A stretch of DNA of 25,607 bases from an uncultured Synergistales bacterium (GTDB taxonomy: Bacteria > Synergistota > Synergistia > Synergistales > Aminobacteriaceae): positions 1 through 25,607 of the forward strand of contig CAJOGG010000002.1 in the NCBI GenBank assembly GCA_905234205.1. Reading direction: 5' to 3'. Made by a program: the position numbers and the translations under genes. Below are positions 7,809 to 15,571 of the stretch, in pieces (the first letter of the stretch is position 1; every line of letters begins with the position of its first letter). The notes beneath the pieces are model-generated. The model made no database searches. It had not been told where the DNA came from and worked only from the letters and a program-made list of their open reading frames with translations.

Positions 7809-10172
7809 AGCACATTTTTAATAGTTGATGGTCATAGTTTGGCTTACAAGGCTCTCCACGCAATGCCGGTAAATCTCTGCGCTCCTGATGGAACTCCGAC
7901 CGGAATGATTTTAGGCTTCACGAATATGTTATACAAAGTTCAAGATGAAACACAGCCGGATTGTACTGTGGTAGTGTTTGACTCGGGAGGCAAAACTTTT
8001 CGTCACGAATACTTCTCCGAATACAAGGCCGGGCGAAAAACTCTCGACGAGAATCTACGAGAAGCAATGAAGATTCAAATAACTTTTTTGCAGGAGATAT
8101 TACGACTTTCCGGACACATGGTGTTAATTAGAGAAGGCTTTGAAGCTGATGACTTGGCGGCATCGTTCACAAAGATAGCACACACTGAAGGTCATGAAGT
8201 TATAACTCTTTCGTCGGATAAAGACTGGCTGCAATTTCTTGACACTAATATAAAAATGTTGCGTCTTGTTGGTCGTGGAATATCTGAAGCGAAATTATAC
8301 ACGGTTGAGAATTTCAAATCTGAATATGGTTTTATGCCTTCATCAATGTCTGATTACTTAGCAATAGCCGGAGACACTACAGACAATATTGACGGGGTCA
8401 AAGGGATTGGTGAGGCCGGGGCCAAACAACTTTTGGCTAGATACGCGAACATTGAGGAAATTTTTGCGGCCATTGATGAAATACCCAAGAGACAACGTGA
8501 TAACTTAAACGCGGCGGGATTGGATAAAGTCATAGAAATACGTGAGAAGTTAATCAAGCTGAATGATAAAGTTTTTGATAACGAGAAGAATTTGTTGAAC
8601 GAGTGCTTAAGTCTCAAACCAAACAAAGAGCAACTAGAAGAACTTGCAGGACGTTTAATGCTTGGCCGAGTCTTGGAACGATTAGGGAGCAACAAACAAC
8701 TACACTACAGCGAAATCTCTATGCCTACAACAAAAATTATAATGCCGGAAGCTGAAATTTTGACTCGCGATTATAAATCAGGGCTTAAAAGCTGGCCCGC
8801 ACATTTTGAAAACGTCTCAAGCATATGGGATCTAAAGACGGCTTATTATCTCCTTCACCCTGATACAACAGTGAAAAACTTCCCAAAGATTCTTGATGAG
8901 ATTAACTCTGATAAAATTTTTGCTGATACAGTTGGAAAATTCAACGCACAACTTCAAACTCACGAGGGCTTGAACGTTCTCATGAATAATATAGACTTGC
9001 CATTAATTCCAGTACTTAATCGCATGGAAGATCGCGGCGTCAGACTTGACAACGAAAAATTTTTAGCCATACAAAACGAGCTTGAGGGAAAAATTTATGG
9101 TATCCAGCTAGAGATCGAACGAGATACCGGCGTCAAGATAAATATCAATTCCCCACAGCAGGTTTCCTGGCTATTATTTGAGCGATTAGGCTTTGAGCCT
9201 GACACAATGACCAAAGGCAAAAAATTATATTCAACTGATGCAGGAGTCCTTGAAAAACTCGCTAAGAAACCCGACGGCAAAATTCCTGGTCTTATTCTTG
9301 AGTACAGGGAGTTAAGCAAAATGTTAAGCGGCTTTGTTATACCTCTTCAGAAAGCAGCAGGCAGAGAAGGAATAATTCATACAACATTCGATCCAGCCTC
9401 AACGGGTACAGGACGATTAAGCAGCAGAGATCCAAACTTACAAAACGTTCCAGCGTTCGGACAATGGGCAGAAAAAATTAAATCCGGGCTTGTTCCTGTA
9501 AACCCTGAAAATGTTTTCGTGGCTGCAGATTATTCACAAATTGAGTTAAGAGTTCTTGCTTATATGTCAGGTGAGGAAAGATTGATTGACGCCTTCAAAA
9601 ACAAACGCGACATTCATACCGAGACAGCCTCATGGGTATTTGATAAGACGCCGGAATTTGTTACGCCTGAATTACGACGCGCGGCCAAAATGATAAATTT
9701 CGGATTGTTATACGGAATGAGTATTTTCGGGCTTGCTGATCGTTTAGACGTTTCACGAGACGAAGCTAAAGAGATCATGAAAAGGTATTTTGACGCTTTA
9801 CCGGGATTGCAGAAATTTTTGGACGAGATTGTCAATGAGGCCAAGAAGCGTGGATTTTCACAGACAGTTGCAGGACGTATAAGGCCAGTTAGGGAGATTC
9901 CAGCTAAAGGAGTAGCGTTAGATCGCGCGTTGATTAACTCACCTATTCAGGGTACAGCGGCTGATATTGCAAGAAGAGCCATGATAAATTTTGAAGCAAA
10001 ACAGACCGGTAAATTATTCTTGCAGGTTCATGACTCGCTTGTCTGTGAATGTTCTGAAAACGAGGCCGATGAAGTAGCTAATGCTTTGAGCGAAATTATG
10101 ATAGACTCCGGCGGCGAAATTGAACATCTTGAAGTCCAAATTAAACGCGGCAAAGATTTAAGTCATGTGTAA
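7806..10172 (+). CDS. polA: DNA polymerase I with vestigial 3'-5' exonuclease domain
   Basis: Family A DNA polymerase of 788 residues, used in Okazaki-fragment maturation and repair. Residues 1-295 form the 5' nuclease, with VDGHSLAYK near the start, EADDL, SSDKDW and GDTTDNIDGVKGIG. About 295-395 is a short exonuclease remnant with no DEDD carboxylates. The polymerase follows: motif A DYSQIELR (Asp575), motif B RRAAKMINFGLLYG (Lys628, Tyr636) and motif C VHDSLV (Asp743). The usual HDE is HDS, and the segment before SPIQGTAAD is seven residues shorter than in Taq. The start is assigned to ATT 7806, six bases after AGAGGTGA (7792-7799). An in-frame TGA at 7797 excludes anything upstream, and the next standard codon (TTG 7839) would delete the conserved LIVDGHS. 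Confidence 0.92.
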   Translation: MSTFLIVDGHSLAYKALHAMPVNLCAPDGTPTGMILGFTNMLYKVQDETQPDCTVVVFDSGGKTFRHEYFSEYKAGRKTLDENLREAMKIQITFLQEILRLSGHMVLIREGFEADDLAASFTKIAHTEGHEVITLSSDKDWLQFLDTNIKMLRLVGRGISEAKLYTVENFKSEYGFMPSSMSDYLAIAGDTTDNIDGVKGIGEAGAKQLLARYANIEEIFAAIDEIPKRQRDNLNAAGLDKVIEIREKLIKLNDKVFDNEKNLLNECLSLKPNKEQLEELAGRLMLGRVLERLGSNKQLHYSEISMPTTKIIMPEAEILTRDYKSGLKSWPAHFENVSSIWDLKTAYYLLHPDTTVKNFPKILDEINSDKIFADTVGKFNAQLQTHEGLNVLMNNIDLPLIPVLNRMEDRGVRLDNEKFLAIQNELEGKIYGIQLEIERDTGVKININSPQQVSWLLFERLGFEPDTMTKGKKLYSTDAGVLEKLAKKPDGKIPGLILEYRELSKMLSGFVIPLQKAAGREGIIHTTFDPASTGTGRLSSRDPNLQNVPAFGQWAEKIKSGLVPVNPENVFVAADYSQIELRVLAYMSGEERLIDAFKNKRDIHTETASWVFDKTPEFVTPELRRAAKMINFGLLYGMSIFGLADRLDVSRDEAKEIMKRYFDALPGLQKFLDEIVNEAKKRGFSQTVAGRIRPVREIPAKGVALDRALINSPIQGTAADIARRAMINFEAKQTGKLFLQVHDSLVCECSENEADEVANALSEIMIDSGGEIEHLEVQIKRGKDLSHV

Positions 10173-10251
10173 AATTGCGGGTTATATGCTAAAATTTATC
10201 CGTAAAAATTACGTAGTATAACAATTTGAAGGGAGAAGGTTTTAATCAATC

Positions 10252-12165
10252 ATGATGAATTTCCTGCGCAAACAAATGAAATGGGTTATGGCTATCATTG
10301 TAGTAGCCTTTTTGTTGTCAACGTTTTTAATGTACGAAGGCAGAGGCACACGACGAACACCTACACGAAACGCTGATGGCTCAATGAGCGACTATGAAGT
10401 TGCACAGATAAACGGACGTTCATTGATGCGTTCAGAGCTTGAGACAAGGCTAAGAAATTATCTCAGCAATTACAGTTCACGTACACCAGAGTCGCTTGAT
10501 ATGGCTGCATTATATCAAACAGTTTTGGATCAGGCAGTGTTGGATTCGCAATTGGCCAAGGAAGTTGACGAGCGAGGAATAAGAATTAGTGATGCAGAAG
10601 CCGAAATGGCAATGAAAAATTACGCTGACACTTATTACCCGACACGTGAAACTTTCTATCAGGTCTTGGCACAATCAGGAATCAAAGTTGACGATTACAA
10701 GAAAACTTTAGCGCGTCAAATGGCTATTGATACTTTATTGAATCAGGCTATCGGCGAGGTTGAAATCAGCGAGGACAGAGCCGTGGAATTTTACGACACC
10801 ATGAAGGGCTTAATCTACAGCAAACCAGAAGGCTTTATGGTTCACATGGCAGACTTCAACAATAATATGGCCGCCGAAAACTTCAGAGCGCGTTTAGTAG
10901 CTGGCGAAAGTTGGGACGTTATCGCCTCAAATGATGACATTCCTTCAGCAGATGTAATTCACATTACTCGTGAACCAGTATTCTTACCATCAAGCGCATT
11001 CACAACCGGTACTCTTATAGCTTTGAACTCTGTTGATATTTCAGAGCCTACTCCAATTCTTGAAGTTGCCAGTGAAGATTATGCCGTTGCGATAAAAGCA
11101 AGTCATGTTGATGAAAGTGTAACTCCTTACGAGGAAGTCAGCGCCGATATTAAGACGTTATTAACTCAACAGGAGCAGCGCAAGAGACTCAGCGATTATG
11201 AGGCAGAATTAAAGTCAAAAGCTAACCTTGTTATCAATGACCAAGAATTATTTGCACGTCCAGAAGTATCAGCCGACGAAACTCCGCAATTCTCACTTGA
11301 TGACATTAAGATCGAAGACGTTAGCACTGACGAAGAAGCTAAATCAGAAGATACCACACCAGTAACCGAAGTTGTAGAAGTCAAGGAAGAAACAACAGAA
11401 GAGCCGAAATCCGAAGACGTCCCCGCGGTTGTTGAAGCCGAAAAAGTAGAGACTCCAGCGACTGAAACCGTTGAAGAAGAAGTAAAAGAAGAAGCCCCCG
11501 CGGTAACTGTTGAGCCTGAAAAAGTTGACGAGACTATAAGCGAGGAGAAAGCTCCGGAAGTTACAGAAACTGAAGCAGTAGAGCAAAAAACTCCTGAAGA
11601 AAACGTAACAGAAGAGCCAACGGCGGCTACTGAACCAGAAGAAATTCAGGAAGAAGAAAAATCAGAAGAGCCAGTCGAAACTCCAGCCCCTGTCGCAGAA
11701 GTTGAAGCAGCTGTTACAGAAGAGAAAGCCTCAGAGCCTGAAAAAGTTGAAGAGGTTGTAACAGAGGAAAAAGCCACGGAAGAAGCAGCAGTTGAGACTC
11801 CAGTTGTCGAGGAAGTAAAAGCTGAAGCCCCGGAAGTCGTTGAAGCTGAAAAGGTCGAAGAAGTCGCAACAGAAGAGACAACACCAGCAGAACTGGAAAC
11901 ACCGACTGAGACTCCAACTGTTGAAGAGGTCAAAGAAGAAGAACCAGTGGCAGAAACAGCTGAAAAAGTGGAAGAAACTGTAGAGTCTGTAGCACCTGTT
12001 GAGGAAGTAAAAGTCGAAGAAACTACCGAAGCTCCCGTAGTTGTGGAGGAAACGAAATCCGAAGATATTCCACTTCAAGAGAAAGTCTTAGAGGCTGTAG
12101 AAGAGAAACTCACAGAAGCAGTAACAGAACTTGTAGAAAAAGTCGAGGACGCTGTTAAAGAGTAA
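10252..12165 (+). CDS. Membrane-anchored SurA/PpiD-like protein with long acidic tail
   Basis: A 637-residue protein. A basic N-terminus and one membrane helix (about 11-28) anchor it in the inner membrane facing the periplasm. Residues about 45-180 resemble the SurA_N/PpiD chaperone region (AQINGRSLMRSELETRL, later EISEDRAVEFYDTMK). About 185-330 could be a degenerate parvulin (PpiC) or second chaperone lobe; I see no clear prolyl-isomerase active site. Residues 337-637 are an almost pure Glu/Val/Pro/Thr/Ala/Lys tail without Arg, Gly, Cys, Trp or Tyr, and without Phe after 347. The start may be ATG 10252 or 10255; the ribosome site GGGAGAAGG is somewhat distant. It probably helps secreted proteins fold. 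The tail's function is unknown. Confidence 0.75.
   Translation: MMNFLRKQMKWVMAIIVVAFLLSTFLMYEGRGTRRTPTRNADGSMSDYEVAQINGRSLMRSELETRLRNYLSNYSSRTPESLDMAALYQTVLDQAVLDSQLAKEVDERGIRISDAEAEMAMKNYADTYYPTRETFYQVLAQSGIKVDDYKKTLARQMAIDTLLNQAIGEVEISEDRAVEFYDTMKGLIYSKPEGFMVHMADFNNNMAAENFRARLVAGESWDVIASNDDIPSADVIHITREPVFLPSSAFTTGTLIALNSVDISEPTPILEVASEDYAVAIKASHVDESVTPYEEVSADIKTLLTQQEQRKRLSDYEAELKSKANLVINDQELFARPEVSADETPQFSLDDIKIEDVSTDEEAKSEDTTPVTEVVEVKEETTEEPKSEDVPAVVEAEKVETPATETVEEEVKEEAPAVTVEPEKVDETISEEKAPEVTETEAVEQKTPEENVTEEPTAATEPEEIQEEEKSEEPVETPAPVAEVEAAVTEEKASEPEKVEEVVTEEKATEEAAVETPVVEEVKAEAPEVVEAEKVEEVATEETTPAELETPTETPTVEEVKEEEPVAETAEKVEETVESVAPVEEVKVEETTEAPVVVEETKSEDIPLQEKVLEAVEEKLTEAVTELVEKVEDAVKE
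11260..12162 (+). repeat. Low-complexity region coding an acidic, Glu/Val/Pro/Thr-rich tail
   Basis: About 900 bases dominated by GAA, GAG, GTT, GTA, ACA and CCA codons, encoding irregular short units such as VEEVKAEAPEVVEAEKVEEV. No fixed repeat period is visible. The strand bias opens long but spurious reading frames on the opposite strand. The last 30 or so residues (from PLQEKVLEAVEE) regain a regular amphipathic-helix pattern. Confidence 0.8.
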
Positions 12166-12192
12166 GCAGGATATACCAGGAAGTGAAGTTGT

Positions 12193-15100
12193 ATGGCACC
12201 ACGCAAAGATATACACAAAATATTAATCATAGGTTCAGGGCCAATAGTAATCGGTCAGGCTTGTGAATTTGATTATTCGGGGACGCAGGCATGTAAGGCA
12301 CTTCGTTCGCTTGGCTATGAGATCGTGTTAGTGAACTCTAACCCGGCAACGATAATGACAGATCCGGAAATGGCTGACATAACTTACATAGAACCACTTA
12401 ACCCCGAAAGACTCGAAGCAATAATTGCTCGTGAAAAACCTGATGCCTTGTTGCCAAATTTAGGTGGTCAATCAGGATTGAACTTGTGTGCAGAGTTACA
12501 TAAGGCCGGAATTTTGGCGAAATACAATGTGCAAATTATAGGAGTTCAGGCTGATGCTATCGAACGCGGCGAAGATCGTGTAGAGTTCAAACGAACAATG
12601 CAGGCTCTTGGTATAGATATGGCACGCTCGGAAGTTGCTTACAGTGTCGACGAAGCTTTAAACATTGCCGAAAAATTGGGTTATCCTGTTGTGTTGCGTC
12701 CAGCGTATACAATGGGAGGCGCAGGCGGTGGACTCGTCTATAACCGTGAGGAGCTGAAAGTCGTCTGTGATAGAGGCTTGCAGGCAAGCATAGTTCATCA
12801 AGTTTTGGTTGAAGAGTCCGTGTTAGGTTGGGAAGAGTTGGAGCTGGAAGTAGTTCGCGATAAAGATGACAACATGATAACGGTGTGCTTTATTGAGAAC
12901 GTTGACCCTATGGGAGTTCACACCGGCGATTCTTTCTGCGTTGCTCCAATGTTGACTATCTCACAGGAATTACAAGAACGCTTGCAGAAAATGGCTTATA
13001 AGATCGTCGAACATATAGGCGTAATCGGAGGAACAAATGTTCAATTTGCTCATAATCCTAAAGACGGGCGAGTCATAGTCATTGAGATTAACCCTAGGAC
13101 TTCACGTTCATCGGCTCTTGCGTCAAAGGCTACGGGCTTCCCTATTGCTCTTGTATCTGCGAAATTAGCGGCTGGCTTATCACTTAGTGAGATCGAGTGC
13201 GGAAAATATGGCACGCTTGATAAATATAAACCTGATGGCGATTATGTTGTAGTGAAGTTTGCGCGTTGGGCTTTCGAGAAATTCAAGGGCGTCCAGGACA
13301 AATTAGGCACTCAAATGCGAGCAGTCGGTGAAGTCATGAGCATAGGCAGAAATTTCAAGGAGGCTTTACAGAAGGCTATACGTTCACTTGAGAAAGATCG
13401 ATACGGCTTAGGCTTCGTGAAAAATTTCAACACTATGACCAAGGACGAATTATTGAGTATGCTTGAGTATCCCACCAGTGAGAGATATTTTGTGATTTAT
13501 GAGGCTTTGCGGCACGGTGCAACGGTACAGGAAATTCATGATTTAACGCACGTAAAACAATACTTCCTTGATGAGATTAAAGCACTTGTTGACGAGGAAG
13601 AAAATATTTTACGTTATAAAGGCTCAATGTTGCCCGATGAATTATTGACTCAAGCCAAGAAAGACGGTTTTGCCGATAAATATCTCGCTAAGCTGTTGGA
13701 CATTCCAGAGCAATCAATCAGAGAACGCCGGGAAGCTTTACGCATCAACGAGACTTGGGACGCTGTTCATGTTAGTGGCACAAAAAACGGAGCTTACTAT
13801 TACTCCAGCTACAACAATCCTAACGCAAGTAATAAAATATCAAGCAACAACAAAATTATGATTCTCGGTGGTGGTCCTAACAGAATCGGTCAGGGAATCG
13901 AATTTGATTATTGCTGTGTACATGCTGCGAACTCACTTAAGAAACTAGGCTTTGAAACTATCATGGTAAATTGCAATCCCGAGACAGTATCAACGGATTA
14001 TGACACTTCAGACAAATTATATTTCGAGCCATTGACTCTTGAGGACGTATTGAGCATTTACAGAGCCGAGAAGCCTTTGGGAGTTATTGCACAATTTGGA
14101 GGCCAGACACCGTTAAATCTTGCGTCAGAGCTTGAGAAAAACGGCGTGAAGATTCTTGGGACTTCCCCGGAAATTATCGACTTGGCCGAAGATCGTGGGC
14201 GCTTCAAATCCGTGATGGACTCGTTGAATATCCCTATGCCTGAATCCGGAATGGCTGCAACTCTCGAACAAGCTCATGAAGTCGCTAATCGAATTGGTTA
14301 TCCCGTCATGGTAAGGCCGTCTTATGTTCTTGGTGGTCGTGGAATGGAAATCGTATACGATGAAGCTAGCCTTGAGAATTACGTTAAAGCCGCTACAGGA
14401 GTTACTCCAGATAGGCCGATTTTGATTGATAGATTTTTGAATCACGCGCTTGAATGTGAGGCGGACGCAATTTGTGACGGAACTCATGCTTACGTCCCGG
14501 CAGTCATGGAACATATCGAACTTGCTGGGATTCATTCTGGTGATAGCGCTTGCATAATTCCTTCTCGTCATATTGATTCTGAAGCTCTTGCCACGATTAA
14601 GGATTACACGCGAAAAATTGCTGAGGCTATGCACGTTGTGGGGTTGATGAACATTCAATACGCCATTGAGAAAGACAAAGTGTTTGTGTTAGAAGCTAAT
14701 CCTCGAGCGTCGCGAACAGTCCCATTAGTCTCAAAGGTCTGTGGGATTCAAATGGTACCTCTTGCAGTTGAAGCTATAACACGTGAATTGACTCACAAGG
14801 ATTCTCCATTGAGCTCGTTAAGCGAGAAAGTTATTCCATACTATGGCGTTAAAGAGTCTGTATTCCCGTTTAACATGTTCCAAGAAGTTGACCCGGTATT
14901 AGGCCCTGAAATGAGATCTACTGGTGAAGTTTTGGGATTAGCTCTCGAGGCTGGCGAGTCTTTCTTCAAAGCTGAAGAGGCTGCTAACGCTAAATTGCCG
15001 TTAAGTGGCTGTGTATTGATAGCGGTAAGTGATAGAGACAAGGCAGAAATCTCACGAATAGCACAAAAATTTGTTGAGACTGGATTTTCGATTTTAGCCA

Positions 15101-15408
15101 CTGAAGGAACATACGAGGCTTTGAAAAATTCCGGTATAGCTTGCGAAAGAGTCGGGGTAGGTCGTCCTGATGTGCTTGATCGAATCATAAACGGCCAAGT
15201 TCAATTAGTTGTCAATACTCCACGCGAAAAAGCATTGACTCAAACAGGTTCAACCTTACGACGAGGCGCAATTAAGGCTGGTATCCCATACATAACTACG
15301 TTAGCGGGAGCTGATGCAGCTATTGAAGTGATAATGACTATAAAACAGCAAGGTAACGAATCGGGCTCATTGAAGTCCATAAAGGAATGGCACAAATTAA
15401 TTCATTAA
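12193..15408 (+). CDS. carB: Carbamoyl-phosphate synthase large subunit
   Basis: A 1071-residue protein of standard CarB length. It makes carbamoyl phosphate from bicarbonate, ammonia (delivered from CarA glutaminase) and two ATP, for pyrimidine and arginine synthesis. Two ATP-grasp halves are seen. The first begins KILIIGSGPIVIGQACEFDY, with RPAYTMGGAGGG near 170. The second begins IMILGGGPNRIGQGIEFDY near 555, with RPSYVLGGRGMEIV near 715. The C-terminal 130 or so residues form the MGS-like regulatory domain (VLIAVSDRDK, then ATEGTYEAL). The ribosome site AGGAAGTGAAG precedes ATG 12193. carA is not next to it. It lies 27 bases after the SurA/PpiD-like gene, so the two are probably co-transcribed. 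Confidence 0.97.
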   Translation: MAPRKDIHKILIIGSGPIVIGQACEFDYSGTQACKALRSLGYEIVLVNSNPATIMTDPEMADITYIEPLNPERLEAIIAREKPDALLPNLGGQSGLNLCAELHKAGILAKYNVQIIGVQADAIERGEDRVEFKRTMQALGIDMARSEVAYSVDEALNIAEKLGYPVVLRPAYTMGGAGGGLVYNREELKVVCDRGLQASIVHQVLVEESVLGWEELELEVVRDKDDNMITVCFIENVDPMGVHTGDSFCVAPMLTISQELQERLQKMAYKIVEHIGVIGGTNVQFAHNPKDGRVIVIEINPRTSRSSALASKATGFPIALVSAKLAAGLSLSEIECGKYGTLDKYKPDGDYVVVKFARWAFEKFKGVQDKLGTQMRAVGEVMSIGRNFKEALQKAIRSLEKDRYGLGFVKNFNTMTKDELLSMLEYPTSERYFVIYEALRHGATVQEIHDLTHVKQYFLDEIKALVDEEENILRYKGSMLPDELLTQAKKDGFADKYLAKLLDIPEQSIRERREALRINETWDAVHVSGTKNGAYYYSSYNNPNASNKISSNNKIMILGGGPNRIGQGIEFDYCCVHAANSLKKLGFETIMVNCNPETVSTDYDTSDKLYFEPLTLEDVLSIYRAEKPLGVIAQFGGQTPLNLASELEKNGVKILGTSPEIIDLAEDRGRFKSVMDSLNIPMPESGMAATLEQAHEVANRIGYPVMVRPSYVLGGRGMEIVYDEASLENYVKAATGVTPDRPILIDRFLNHALECEADAICDGTHAYVPAVMEHIELAGIHSGDSACIIPSRHIDSEALATIKDYTRKIAEAMHVVGLMNIQYAIEKDKVFVLEANPRASRTVPLVSKVCGIQMVPLAVEAITRELTHKDSPLSSLSEKVIPYYGVKESVFPFNMFQEVDPVLGPEMRSTGEVLGLALEAGESFFKAEEAANAKLPLSGCVLIAVSDRDKAEISRIAQKFVETGFSILATEGTYEALKNSGIACERVGVGRPDVLDRIINGQVQLVVNTPREKALTQTGSTLRRGAIKAGIPYITTLAGADAAIEVIMTIKQQGNESGSLKSIKEWHKLIH

Positions 15409-15446
15409 GCATAAAACCTTTCATACTATTTTACAACTTAGAGAAG

Positions 15447-15474
15447 CTCCCCTAATTAAGTAAGGGGAGTTTTT
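15447..15474 (+). terminator. Intrinsic terminator after carB
   Basis: CTCCCCT at 15447-15453 pairs perfectly with AGGGGAG at 15463-15469 around a 9-base loop, followed by TTTTT (15470-15474). AAG just before the stem can also pair with the start of the T-run. It lies 39 bases after the carB stop. Confidence 0.88.
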
Positions 15475-15496
15475 CATTAATGCGCATTTATGATTC

Positions 15497-15525
15497 TTGA
15501 TTTTGTGAAATTATCGCGCTAAATT
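15497..15525 (+). promoter_or_regulatory. Possible promoter of the symporter-amidohydrolase pair
   Basis: TTGATT (15497-15502) and TAAATT (15520-15525) are spaced by 17 bases, each four of six to consensus. They lie between the carB terminator and the symporter start at 15572, where a promoter is expected. The rest of this gap holds no other structure I can support. Confidence 0.3.
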
Positions 15526-15571
15526 TTCCCACCGTAAATATATATTCATCAAGAAAGAGCGTGAAAAGTTT

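Noticed and set aside
10195..10222. Possible promoter before the SurA/PpiD-like gene (TATAAC at 10217-10222) and a small CGTAA/TTACG palindrome (10201-10213)
   Set aside because: No -35 box better than three of six lies at proper spacing, and the palindrome is short and AT-rich. The gap is only 79 bases.
11344..12078. Several long open frames on the minus strand opposite the acidic tail
   Set aside because: They mirror a GAA/GAG/GTA-rich coding strand that lacks minus-strand stops. Their proteins are Phe/Ser/Leu-rich with no domain pattern or ribosome sites.
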